A DNA stretch of 16,969 nucleotides from Porphyromonadaceae bacterium UBA7555 (GCA_002478045.1 DLLT01000040.1:1-16969), one strand, 5' to 3'. Counted from the first letter of the stretch, positions 1 through 7,904 are shown. Notes: generated from the letters alone by a model not told the origin. Program-made: numbers and translations.

Positions 1-33
1 CCTAATATTTCGAATAAATAACAACATAAACCA

Positions 34-1197
34 ATGAAAACGAAATTACATACCGAATGGACAATAGCCGACATCTGTGACGGCTTCGTTTATAACGAAC
101 TTGAAGCCAAAGGCCTTTTTGGTATGGGTGGGCGCCTGACCATTCAACCGGAATACCAGCGCAACTATATTTACGCCGATGGCAAGCGTGATGTTGCCGT
201 CGTAGACTCTGTGTTGAAGGGTTATCCATTGGGTGTGATTTATTTTGTCAAGACAGCTGACGGACGTTATGAGGTACTTGACGGACAGCAGCGCATCACA
301 TCTCTGGGGCGTTTTGTCAACGGCAAACTCGGCATCAAGGACGAAAACGGGTTGCCGCAGAGCATAGGCTCTATACCCAAGGAAATGCGCGAGATGTTTC
401 TGGGTACGCACCTGCTAATTTACGAGTGCGAAGGCACCGAGTCTGAAATTAAGGAATGGTTCCGCACAATCAATATTGCAGGAATACCGCTTAACAACCA
501 AGAACTGCTCAATGCCGTCTATTCCGGACCGTTTGTCACCGCCGCAAAGGCCGTTTTCAGCAATTCGCAATCTTCGAAAGTGCAGATGTGGGGCGCCTAC
601 GTCAACGGCGCTGTAAATCGCCAGGACTTTCTCGCGACTGCCCTCGAATGGGTTAGCCGTGGCCATGCGGAAGAATACATGCGCGACCATCGTTTCAGCT
701 CCGATATCCGGGAACTTGTGAATTACTTCGACTCAGTTATTGACTGGGTTCGCTCCGTATTCCCGTTTGTTGAGTCTGAGATGAGGGGACTGCCCTGGGG
801 TGAATTATACGAGCGCTATCACGCCACGCCATACAATCCTACAAATATGGAACGGAGGGCTAAGGAGCTATATGCTGACCCCTATGTAAAAAACCGTCGG
901 GGTATATTTGAGTACCTATTAGGTGGTGAGACCTATACACGTCTACTTGACATCCGCATATTTGATGAAGCAACAAAGCGAGCAGTCTATGCCCGACAGA
1001 CAGAGGAAGCTAAGGCTGCCGGCATATCTAATTGTCCATATTGTGCCATTGGCCACGATGCCTCTGCACACAAGATTTGGAAACAAAACGAAATGGATGC
1101 CGACCACGTAACAGCATGGAGCAAAGGCGGAAAAACGGATATACAAAATTGTCAGATGCTCTGTAAGCATCATAACCGCGCTAAAGGGAATCGCTGA
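34..1197 (+). CDS. DUF262-HNH protein (GmrSD-like putative nuclease)
   Basis: This 387-residue protein joins two recognisable modules. The N-terminal DUF262 (ParB/Srx-like) part carries PEYQR at residues 39-43 and DGQQR at 83-87, the signature also found in the GmrS half of type IV restriction enzymes and in SspE/BrxU-type defence proteins, where it binds or hydrolyses nucleotide. The C-terminus is an HNH nuclease: CPYC at 334-337, MDADHV at 354-359, and LC-K-HHNR around 376-382, giving a zinc-binding betabetaalpha-metal fold with H358 as likely general base. There is no signal peptide, so it should be cytoplasmic. A recombinase gene follows 51 bp later on the same strand, which fits an accessory island. 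The ATG at 34 gives the full DUF262 start, but the region upstream is only 33 bp, so a missing upstream partner cannot be excluded. The family is firmly seen; the anti-phage or restriction role is inferred from relatives. Confidence 0.85.
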   Translation: MKTKLHTEWTIADICDGFVYNELEAKGLFGMGGRLTIQPEYQRNYIYADGKRDVAVVDSVLKGYPLGVIYFVKTADGRYEVLDGQQRITSLGRFVNGKLGIKDENGLPQSIGSIPKEMREMFLGTHLLIYECEGTESEIKEWFRTINIAGIPLNNQELLNAVYSGPFVTAAKAVFSNSQSSKVQMWGAYVNGAVNRQDFLATALEWVSRGHAEEYMRDHRFSSDIRELVNYFDSVIDWVRSVFPFVESEMRGLPWGELYERYHATPYNPTNMERRAKELYADPYVKNRRGIFEYLLGGETYTRLLDIRIFDEATKRAVYARQTEEAKAAGISNCPYCAIGHDASAHKIWKQNEMDADHVTAWSKGGKTDIQNCQMLCKHHNRAKGNR

Positions 1198-1248
1198 CAC
1201 CATCGAATGTTGTATATTCCGTGAACAAACTCCAAAAATCCACAGAAT

Positions 1249-2199
1249 ATGCAAGACACCCTTACATTCGGCCAAGTGGCCACCCTTTGGAAAGAGCACA
1301 AGCGCGAGGTCGTGAAACACTCCACGTTCTGTGCTTACGCCCTTACTCTCAAGACACACCTGCTGCCGACATTCGGCGATGCCGATGGTATTAGCGAGTC
1401 GCAGGTACAACAGTTCGTCTTTGACAAACTTCGTAGCGGACTGGGCCGTAAAAGCGTCCACGACATTGTGGCTGTGATGAAATCTGTTATACGCTTTGGG
1501 GCAAAACGCGGCATATACCCTCCGCAAGACTGGGAAATATCATATCCAAGGTCTACAGCAGCGAGGAAGCTCAAAGTGTTGTCACTTGCAGATCACAAAA
1601 AGTTGCTTAATACATTGTTGGACACTCCCACCACACAGAATATAGGAGTACTTGTCGCTTTATGTACAGGTATGAGGATGGGCGAGGTGTGTGCCCTGCG
1701 CTGGGATCATGTGAACTTTGAAAACCGCACCATCACAGTGGATGGTACTTTCGGGCGAGTTTACGACTGTGAGACACGTAGCACCGATCACTATATTTCT
1801 TCGCCCAAAACGCGCAATTCCAATAGGGAAATCCCTGTTTCATCGCAACTTTTGTCAGCACTCCGCAAGGTGCGCCGCCTACAAATATACGGCGAGTATG
1901 TCGTTGGCAACGGCATTGGTCCAAAAGACCCGCGAAACTACCGCGAAACGTTTGTTAGAATGCTACAGCGCATGGGTATACCGCGCATAGTCTTCCATGG
2001 ACTGCGCCATACTTTTGCCACCAGGTGTATAGAGAGCGGTTGTGACATCAAAACCGTCAGCGCTATTCTCGGCCATTCAAACGTTGCCACGACGCTCAAT
2101 CTCTATGTCCATCCCGACCTCGGCCAAAAGAAGCGTTGCATTGACCGACTTGGTCGGTATATGACGGAGGCATCCCGCCACATGAAGTACACTAAATGA
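1249..2199 (+). CDS. Tyrosine recombinase / integrase
   Basis: This is a 316-residue site-specific recombinase of the phage-integrase family. Residues 1-100 form the SAM-like core-binding domain (YALTLKTHLLPTFG near 30-43), and residues 108-316 are the catalytic domain. The full active site is visible: R143 in TGMRMGE, K187 in SPKTRN, H250 and R253 in HGLRH, H276 in LGHS, and the nucleophile Y286 in LNLYVHP, ten residues after H276. Nothing suggests inactivation. It lacks the N-terminal arm-binding domain of the large integrases of Bacteroides conjugative transposons, so it may be a compact integrase of a small island or an inversion-type recombinase. The gene lies between the DUF262-HNH gene and the receptor operon. 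An imperfect palindrome starts 112 bp after its stop codon and could be a core site. Enzyme class is certain; the target is unknown. Confidence 0.93.
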   Translation: MQDTLTFGQVATLWKEHKREVVKHSTFCAYALTLKTHLLPTFGDADGISESQVQQFVFDKLRSGLGRKSVHDIVAVMKSVIRFGAKRGIYPPQDWEISYPRSTAARKLKVLSLADHKKLLNTLLDTPTTQNIGVLVALCTGMRMGEVCALRWDHVNFENRTITVDGTFGRVYDCETRSTDHYISSPKTRNSNREIPVSSQLLSALRKVRRLQIYGEYVVGNGIGPKDPRNYRETFVRMLQRMGIPRIVFHGLRHTFATRCIESGCDIKTVSAILGHSNVATTLNLYVHPDLGQKKRCIDRLGRYMTEASRHMKYTK

Positions 2200-2342
2200 T
2201 AGGCGTATGGGTCAAAATGGGTGCTGAAAACCATACAAATTCACGTTCTATGACCGGAACGAAGGCCGGAATGCAATATGCTGGGGAACGACCTCCGGAG
2301 CTATTGTAGTCGCGGTTAATAACTATTTAACGCGCAATTTGA
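2200..2342. other. Intergenic stretch after the recombinase
   Basis: There is no convincing gene between the recombinase stop and the receptor start (about 355 bp). This first part contains a GC-rich block around 2253-2300 with short CCGG repeats but no clear terminator, and the imperfect palindrome listed separately at 2311-2334. The recombinase end of a mobile element would be expected here, but only one end lies in the window, so no direct repeat can be matched. Confidence 0.5.
2311..2334. repeat. Imperfect palindrome, possible recombinase core site or operator
   Basis: The arms CGCGGTTAA (2311-2319) and TTAACGCG (2327-2334) are inverted copies differing by one extra G, around a 7-bp spacer TAACTAT. 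Arms of 8-9 bp around a 6-8 bp spacer are the usual layout of a tyrosine-recombinase core site, and a recombinase gene ends at 2199. It also sits just upstream of the -33 box of the receptor promoter, so it could equally be an operator. Sequence symmetry is seen; function is inference. Confidence 0.4.
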
Positions 2343-2372
2343 TTGCCGTGTTAATTTTTATTGCTACCTTTG
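2343..2372 (+). promoter_or_regulatory. Bacteroidetes-type promoter of the receptor operon
   Basis: A -33 TTG (2343-2345) is followed after 19 bp by a -7 box TACCTTTG (2365-2372), matching the phylum consensus TTTG-N19-21-TAnnTTTG. Transcription should start near 2379, giving a leader of about 177 nt before the receptor ATG. Confidence 0.65.
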
Positions 2373-2394
2373 AACGCACGTTAAACAGATTTAC

Positions 2395-2482
2395 CCTCTG
2401 AGTAATGATACAAAGCGACTGATTCACAAATATTTCGGGACTAAGTATAGTTTCGAAAGGTTTTATAGTGCCTTTTCAGAGG
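2395..2482 (+). promoter_or_regulatory. Structured 5' leader, possible cis-regulatory RNA
   Basis: The leader can fold as a junction. The closing stem pairs CCTCTGA (2395-2401) with TCAGAGG (2476-2482). Inside, GGGACTA (2437-2443) pairs with TAGTTTC (2448-2454) around an AGTA tetraloop, with two G-U pairs, and AAAGG (2456-2460) pairs with CCTTT (2471-2475). The stems abut one another, and the element begins about 16 nt after the predicted transcription start and ends about 73 nt before the ATG. It does not match the conserved boxes of the TPP or cobalamin riboswitches as I know them. Pairing is seen by hand; regulation is inference. Confidence 0.45.
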
Positions 2483-2555
2483 CATCTCTTAATATGAAAA
2501 AATTGTAATTAGACAAATCAATATTCACCCTAACCACTAAATCACATTTTTTGGA

Positions 2556-5288
2556 ATGAAAAGACTACTATCAGTATTCGTGGTGATGTGCCTGACATGC
2601 ATAGGCATGCTCGCCCAAGGCACCATGAAATGTACCGGTATTGTCGTTGACCAAGACGGCGAACCTATCATTGGCGCCAGTGTGGTCATCACCGGCAAGA
2701 ACGCCGTAGGCACCACTGATGTCGACGGACACTTCAACGTGACTGTACCTGCCAAGACATCCACGCTCACTTTCAGCTTTGTAGGATGCAAAGCTGTCAC
2801 TGCTGCCGCCGCCCGCAATATGGGAACCATCACCCTTCCCACGCAGGCCGAAGTCCTCAACGACGTTGTCGTTACGCAGTCTCTGGCTCGCACACGCCAG
2901 ACTCCTGTGGCTGTCAGCCAAGTCAATGCCGCTGACATCGAGTACAAGCTCGGTACACAGGAACTCCCCGAAGTGCTCAAAACCACTCCCGGCGTCTGGG
3001 CTACCAAAGACGGCGGTGGTTTTGGTGATGCCAAAATCAATATGCGCGGTTTCCAAAGCGCCAACGTCGCCGTCCTCGTCAATGGTATTCCCGTCAACGA
3101 TATGGAAGGCGGCTGGGTGTACTGGTCCAACTGGGCAGGCCTCGGTGACGTGGCTTCCAGTATCCAGACACAACGCGGTCTGGGTGCAGCCATACTCTCG
3201 GCCCCCTCTATCGGCGGTACCATCAACATCACTACTCGCAGCCTTGACGCAAAGCGCGGCGGTAGCATCTACTACGGCTTCGGTAACGACGGCCTCAACA
3301 ACATCGGTATGAACGTTTCCACCGGCCTGATGAAAAACGGCTGGGCCATCACCCTGCAAGGCGCTCGTCGCTGGGGTGACGGATACATACAAGGTACCGA
3401 CTTCAACTCGTACAGCTACTTCCTCAACATCTCCAAGCGTATCAACGACCGTCACCAACTGTCTTTGACAGCCTTCGGCGCTCCCCAAAACCACAACAAG
3501 CGCTCAAGCCAGGACGGTCTCACCATCATGGAATATCAAACCTACGCCAAGCGCGTGATGGACAGCGACAGCCCCTACAAGTACAACCCCACTTACGGCT
3601 TCGACCTTAACGGTAAGGTACGCAGCTCCAACCGCAACACCTACCACAAGCCCCAAATCTCGCTGGCCCACATCTGGCAAATTGACGAAAAATCTTCGTT
3701 GTCTACCACCGCCTACGTCTCCATCGCCTCCGGCGGCGGATACTCCGGTCAGGGCCGCGGTACTTACAACGGTAAGTCGCTGAGCAACTCCTCATGGTAT
3801 GGCGCCACCAACGGTGTGCCCAATACTCTTTTCCGCCACGAAGACGGCACATTCGCTTATGACGAAATCCAATTGATGAACCGCGCATCCACCACCGGTT
3901 CGAATATGATTATGTCCCAGTCCAACAACTCGCACAACTGGTACGGACTTATCTCGACATACAACAACCGCTTCTTCAACAACAAGTTGCACTTCACTGC
4001 CGGTATCGATATGCGCTACTATGTAGGCTTCCATAACAACAAAATCATCGATCTCTATGACGGTGAATACTACATGGACGACTCCAGCCGTAAGAATGTC
4101 AAGGTGGAAAACAATGCCGCTGCCGCCGACCCCAATTGGCGCTACGAAAAACTCGGCATCGGTGACGTCGTATATCGCGACTACGAAGGCCGCACCAACC
4201 AGGAAGGCGTATATGCACAAGGCGAATACACCCTGCTGGACCGCCGCATGAACATCGTCCTGTCCGGATCATTGAGCAACACCGGATACCAGCGTGTCGA
4301 CCACTTCTACTACGACAAAGAACACGCCAAATCCCCCACATACAACTTCCTGGGTGGAACAGCCAAGTTCGGTATCAACTACAACTTTGACCGTCACAAC
4401 AACGTATACGGCAACGTGGGCTACATCAGCCGTGCTCCCTTCTTCGCCTCCGGCGTATTCTTGAGCCAGGCAACCTCCAACGCCGCCAACCCCGACCCCA
4501 TCAACGAGAAAGTATTCTCCGCCGAACTGGGTTACGGCTTCGGCTCGCCCATCTTCTCGGCTACATTCAACGCATACTACACCAAGTGGATGGACAAGAC
4601 CACCACTCGTACGGGTAACATCGAAGTCGGCGAACACGCCGGCGACCGCTACTACATGAATATGGCCGGTGTAGACGCTCGCCACATGGGTCTTGAACTC
4701 AACTTCACCTTCATCCCCGCACGCTGGATCGAAATCAGCGGTATGGCCTCCATCGGTGATTACGAATGGGCTTCCAATTCGACCGGTTACTTCTACAACC
4801 AGCTCGGCCAACCCCTGGCCGACCTCGCAGGTAATGTAGCCAGCGGCATCCTCGCCGAAGACCACATCCACGCCACACTCCAGCAGAAGGGCGTCAAAGT
4901 GGGCGGTAGTGCACAGACTACCGCTGCTCTCGGTGCAACTTTCCGTCCCTTCAAGGGCCTGCGCGTAGGCCTCGACTGGACCGTAGCAGCCAACAACTAC
5001 AGCGACTACACCATCAGCTCGTCCTCCTATACTCCCAACGGCACCGTTAAGGTAGCCGATCCCTGGCGTATTCCTTGGGGACAGCAACTCGACCTCAATG
5101 CCGCTTATACCTTCGAAATCGGCGGCCTCAAAGCCACACTCTCCGGCAACATACACAACCTCTTCAACTACAACTATGTAGTTGACGCATACACCCCGTC
5201 GTCCGAAACCGGCGCATGGGATAATGCCTTCCGCGTATTCTACAGCTTCGGCCGCACTTACGCCATGAAACTTCGCGTCAACTTCTAA
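2556..5288 (+). CDS. TonB-dependent outer-membrane receptor
   Basis: This 910-residue protein should be an outer-membrane beta-barrel that imports a ligand using TonB energy. A signal peptide covers about residues 1-21 (MKRLLSVFVV...AQG). A CarboxypepD_reg-like domain follows at about 26-95 (GIVVDQDGEPIIGASVVITG), then the plug at about 103-230 with KINMRGF at 160-166 and the NGIPVNDMEGG motif at 176-186. The barrel runs from about 235 to the C-terminal MKLRVNF, ending in the usual aromatic residue. At 910 residues it is shorter than typical SusC proteins (about 1,000 or more), and the next gene is not SusD-like, so it is better called a general TonB-dependent receptor. The lipoprotein gene starts 33 bp downstream and is surely cotranscribed. 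Promoter and structured leader lie upstream. The substrate cannot be read from the sequence. Confidence 0.93.
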   Translation: MKRLLSVFVVMCLTCIGMLAQGTMKCTGIVVDQDGEPIIGASVVITGKNAVGTTDVDGHFNVTVPAKTSTLTFSFVGCKAVTAAAARNMGTITLPTQAEVLNDVVVTQSLARTRQTPVAVSQVNAADIEYKLGTQELPEVLKTTPGVWATKDGGGFGDAKINMRGFQSANVAVLVNGIPVNDMEGGWVYWSNWAGLGDVASSIQTQRGLGAAILSAPSIGGTINITTRSLDAKRGGSIYYGFGNDGLNNIGMNVSTGLMKNGWAITLQGARRWGDGYIQGTDFNSYSYFLNISKRINDRHQLSLTAFGAPQNHNKRSSQDGLTIMEYQTYAKRVMDSDSPYKYNPTYGFDLNGKVRSSNRNTYHKPQISLAHIWQIDEKSSLSTTAYVSIASGGGYSGQGRGTYNGKSLSNSSWYGATNGVPNTLFRHEDGTFAYDEIQLMNRASTTGSNMIMSQSNNSHNWYGLISTYNNRFFNNKLHFTAGIDMRYYVGFHNNKIIDLYDGEYYMDDSSRKNVKVENNAAAADPNWRYEKLGIGDVVYRDYEGRTNQEGVYAQGEYTLLDRRMNIVLSGSLSNTGYQRVDHFYYDKEHAKSPTYNFLGGTAKFGINYNFDRHNNVYGNVGYISRAPFFASGVFLSQATSNAANPDPINEKVFSAELGYGFGSPIFSATFNAYYTKWMDKTTTRTGNIEVGEHAGDRYYMNMAGVDARHMGLELNFTFIPARWIEISGMASIGDYEWASNSTGYFYNQLGQPLADLAGNVASGILAEDHIHATLQQKGVKVGGSAQTTAALGATFRPFKGLRVGLDWTVAANNYSDYTISSSSYTPNGTVKVADPWRIPWGQQLDLNAAYTFEIGGLKATLSGNIHNLFNYNYVVDAYTPSSETGAWDNAFRVFYSFGRTYAMKLRVNF

Positions 5289-5321
5289 TAACCCCACCAA
5301 CATTCTACGACATACATCATT

Positions 5322-7388
5322 ATGAAAACAAGATATATATTCAGCACGATGTTGGCAGCGGTCATGGGCATGACACTCACTGCCTGCGACGAGAACGACT
5401 GGAACAACGACCTCGACGGTTTCGAGGATCAAAACAACCAGCCTATTCCCAACAAGCAGACCATCGAGTACACCCTCACTGCCGATGACTACAAGGCCAT
5501 CGCCTCCAACGCCACAAATAAGGCCCTTGCAGGCGACGAATTCAAGGCCGATCTCGCTGCCGTGGCTACCCGTCAGGCTTTCTCCGATGCCATCCCGGCC
5601 GAGAAATACCTCCCGGCGTTCCTCGCTTCCTCGTCATTCAAGTACTTCACACTCACTGACGGCTCGGGCGTCAAGGTGACTTACAACGTTGCCGGAGCCG
5701 TTGCTCCCGAAGTCAAGGAAGCCGCCGCTGCACAGCAGTACACGATCTCCACAGACGACTACAAGGCCTATGTATGGGAATCGGAAGACAACTTCATCGA
5801 CGGATTTGCTCCCTCGCACCCCGCCAACAAGTATATCGGCAAAATCCTCGACAACGAAGCCGATGCTAACGATGGACTCTACTGCATAGTTTCCTATGCT
5901 CAGTCCGAGCAAGAGCCCGTATTCGGAAATGTAGGCGGTGGCGAAACTCCCGCCCCCTTCGCTCCTTCAGATGTCATCGGAAGCGTAAAACTAAACGACC
6001 AAGTCGAAATCAGCGCCGTCGTTACAGCCGTATGCGGCCAAGGATATGTCATCACCGACAACTCCGGCAGCATCTTCGTATACATGGGCAGCAGCTTCGA
6101 CGTCAAGTCGCAGGCAGTGGGCAACCAGGTTAAGGTCAGCGGCACCATCGGCGCCTACAACAAGGGCTTCCAAGTGACCGGCTCTTCGGCCGAAGTCGAA
6201 ATCGTCGGTACACAAGCTGTCACCTACCCCGCCCCCAAGTCTTTCACCGATGCCGAATGGGATCAATTGATTACACGCACCGATAACGAGCTGGCCGTAT
6301 ACGCCACCATCAAAGGTAAAGTCACCGTCACCGAACGCAACATCAACGTTAAGCCCGAAGGCACCGAAAAGGCTCAAGGCAGCGTCTATGGCATCACCGA
6401 TGCCCTGCGCGGCCTGTTCACAAACGACGGCGAAGCCTCCATCACCGGATACTTCATCGCCATTGCCGGCGGCAAATACTGCAACTTCGTAGTTACCGCC
6501 GTGGACGGCAAGACAGTCACCGCCGCTCCGCGTCGTCACAACGCTCCCGCAGCAGACGTGCCCACCACCGGATACAACGCTATGTACCACTACAATGGCA
6601 ACAATTGGGCAGCCGCATCCGGCTTCTGCGTCCTCAACCCCGGCGACTACACCGCTATGGGTCAGAAGTACCAGAACCTCACCGAACCCGCCAAGTACCT
6701 GCCGCGCTACCTCGCCGCCAAGTATCCCTATGCTCAGCCCGGCGAATCCACCAATGTCGTATACCTCTACTACGACTCCAAAGCTAAGGTTACATCCTAT
6801 GTTTGCGACCCGTATGTATGCGGCGAAGACGGCACTTGGACTCTCAATACCGGCATCACAACAGTCACAAACCAATTTGTACGCAATGCCGGCAAATGGA
6901 TGTATGACCCCTGCGTCACCATCACCCTGCCCGCCGGCAAAGGCCAGGAACTCTCCACCAAGTACTATCAGGCTTGCGTAAACTGGGTATACGAGAACAT
7001 TTGCGTGCCCCTGGGCGACACCGACATCAAGAGCGGCAAGTTCTACGTATCCTCCTACGGCAACAACGAGTACTACAGCGGCACATCCGCATACCAAGGC
7101 AACGTCGACCTGCGTCCATCCGCTGCCAAGGGTCAGTATCCCGCCGAGTATCAGGATATGTCAGATGACGAAGTTGTAGCCCTCGAAAAGCAGCGCTTCA
7201 TGAACGAAGTTATGCCCGGCGCCTTGGCCACACTGCACGCCGATGCAGTTCCCGTAGACGGCATAGACGTCATCTATACCATCAACTTCTATGCTTACGA
7301 CGGCTCGGCCACCACACCATACACTGCACGCTTCCGCGTTACAGCCCCCGGCAAGTTCGAACCCATCGACTGCACCTGGGACAAGTAA
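5322..7388 (+). CDS. Surface-type lipoprotein with tandem OB-like domains and internal repeats
   Basis: The 688-residue product has a lipoprotein signal ending in LTAC with lipidated C22. The following DENDWNND is acidic, resembling the export signal that sends Bacteroidetes lipoproteins to the cell surface. Residues 218-296 look like an OB-fold (VEISAVVTAVCGQGYVITDN, then VKVSGTIGAYNKGFQV), and 322-396 like a second one (AQGSVYGITD, ITGYFIAIAGGKYCNFVVTAV), as in DUF5689/DUF6359-type lipoproteins of this phylum. A short unit occurs three times: YTLTADDYKAI at 50-60 with KYLPAFL at 95-101, YTISTDDYKAY at 140-150 with NKYIGKIL at 169-176, and FCVLNPGDYTAM at 435-446 with KYLPRYL at 458-464. Residues 475-688 have no recognised domain. 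It lies 33 bp behind the receptor gene and ends the operon. It probably presents ligand to the receptor; ligand unknown. Confidence 0.85.
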   Translation: MKTRYIFSTMLAAVMGMTLTACDENDWNNDLDGFEDQNNQPIPNKQTIEYTLTADDYKAIASNATNKALAGDEFKADLAAVATRQAFSDAIPAEKYLPAFLASSSFKYFTLTDGSGVKVTYNVAGAVAPEVKEAAAAQQYTISTDDYKAYVWESEDNFIDGFAPSHPANKYIGKILDNEADANDGLYCIVSYAQSEQEPVFGNVGGGETPAPFAPSDVIGSVKLNDQVEISAVVTAVCGQGYVITDNSGSIFVYMGSSFDVKSQAVGNQVKVSGTIGAYNKGFQVTGSSAEVEIVGTQAVTYPAPKSFTDAEWDQLITRTDNELAVYATIKGKVTVTERNINVKPEGTEKAQGSVYGITDALRGLFTNDGEASITGYFIAIAGGKYCNFVVTAVDGKTVTAAPRRHNAPAADVPTTGYNAMYHYNGNNWAAASGFCVLNPGDYTAMGQKYQNLTEPAKYLPRYLAAKYPYAQPGESTNVVYLYYDSKAKVTSYVCDPYVCGEDGTWTLNTGITTVTNQFVRNAGKWMYDPCVTITLPAGKGQELSTKYYQACVNWVYENICVPLGDTDIKSGKFYVSSYGNNEYYSGTSAYQGNVDLRPSAAKGQYPAEYQDMSDDEVVALEKQRFMNEVMPGALATLHADAVPVDGIDVIYTINFYAYDGSATTPYTARFRVTAPGKFEPIDCTWDK

Positions 7389-7415
7389 CCTGACATACCA
7401 CAAAACCCCATAATC

Positions 7416-7453
7416 AAAAGGGGCTGTGTCCAAATAGGCACAGTCCCTTTTTT
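7416..7453 (+). terminator. Intrinsic terminator of the receptor-lipoprotein operon
   Basis: AAAAGGGGCTGTG (7416-7428) pairs with CACAGTCCCTTTT (7439-7451) in a 13-bp stem with one G-U pair and a 10-nt loop, followed by further T residues. It lies 27 bp after the lipoprotein stop codon. Confidence 0.88.
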
Positions 7454-7607
7454 GTCTATATATGATGCCATGTTTCAATGTTTCAATCTAAGAACAAGCA
7501 AACAGAAGTATTTCCAATGCCGGAATTATACTTATTCAATCCCAACCGAAAGGCCCATAAATCGCTTTGCGAATCTTCTTAGCAAAACGGTTGACTTTTA
7601 GGCGGAT

Positions 7608-7615
7608 TAATTTTG
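7608..7615 (+). promoter_or_regulatory. Possible -7 box for the small ORF
   Basis: TAATTTTG fits TAnnTTTG exactly. The only upstream TTG (7591-7593) is 14 bp away, too close for the usual 19-21 bp, so the promoter is doubtful. If used, transcription would begin near 7622 and the small-ORF leader would be about 115 nt. Confidence 0.3.
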
Positions 7616-7660
7616 TAGGATACTGTTCCAAGAAGTGTGTCTGAGATAAGAGCAAAAAAA

Positions 7661-7732
7661 GGGGACTCACCAAAAGATGGAAAGTCCCCGAGAGCTTGTA
7701 ATTTTGGGTATAACAAACAAAAAAAATTACAA
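7661..7732 (+). promoter_or_regulatory. Two consecutive hairpins upstream of the small ORF
   Basis: Hairpin one pairs GGGGACT (7661-7667) with AGTCCCC (7683-7689), with an inner CCA/TGG helix. Hairpin two pairs TTGTAATTTT (7696-7705) with AAAATTACAA (7723-7732), ten perfect pairs, and ends three bases before the ATG at 7736. The second would cover the start region of the small ORF. Pairing is seen; a translational switch is inference. Confidence 0.4.
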
Positions 7733-7735
7733 ACA

Positions 7736-7855
7736 ATGTTTTTGACAAAGGAACAACTTTTAGAGCAGGTGTGCAAGCATGCACAGAAGAAAAATAAGTT
7801 CAAGCCGAAAAAAGGAATTTATGACCAGATGGAAACGATGATCGAGAGTATATGA
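7736..7855 (+). CDS. Hypothetical 39-residue lysine-rich protein
   Basis: A short ORF from ATG 7736 encodes 39 residues beginning MFLTKEQLLEQVCKHAQKK and ending with IYDQMETMIESI. It is rich in lysine and glutamine, with a likely amphipathic helix at the start, one cysteine (C13), no signal peptide and no membrane segment. I do not recognise a family. The frame stays open upstream to a GTG at 7637, but that extension runs through both hairpins and reads as low-complexity sequence, so the ATG is preferred. Reasons to take it seriously are its protein-like composition and the hairpins just upstream. It converges on the tRNA-Ala gene. It could also be a remnant or a chance ORF. Confidence 0.35.
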   Translation: MFLTKEQLLEQVCKHAQKKNKFKPKKGIYDQMETMIESI

Positions 7856-7904
7856 CACCACTGTTTAGCTGTATGTAATGCGATGTATTTATTACCGACC
7901 GAAC

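Larger units (their letters stand above)
7454..7735. other. Intergenic stretch before the 39-codon ORF
   Basis: I see no gene here. It contains a tandem 8-bp repeat TGTTTCAA (near 7471-7486), an isolated TAATTTTG at 7608-7615 that fits the -7 consensus but lacks a properly spaced -33 box, and the two hairpins listed at 7661-7732. Confidence 0.5.

Noticed and set aside
2395..2482. Known TPP or cobalamin riboswitch
   Set aside because: CTGAG and CTGAT strings occur, but the order and spacing of the TPP conserved boxes are missing, and the segment is far too short for a cobalamin element.
4269..5432. Long antisense open frame (387 codons) opposite the receptor gene
   Set aside because: It spans the boundary of two well-supported plus-strand genes and its translation is Val/Gly/Glu-rich with no family character, as expected for a shadow of a GC-rich gene.
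5991..7097. Antisense open frame (368 codons) opposite the lipoprotein gene
   Set aside because: Low-complexity Val/Gly/Ala composition and full overlap with a lipoprotein that has clear signals and repeats.
5322..7388. SusD-like starch-binding lipoprotein
   Set aside because: No SusD tetratricopeptide-type helical sequence or family motifs are present; the domains look like OB folds and beta-rich repeats.
7637..7735. GTG-initiated upstream extension of the small ORF
   Set aside because: It reads through both hairpins, uses a rare start and adds low-complexity lysine/glycine sequence.
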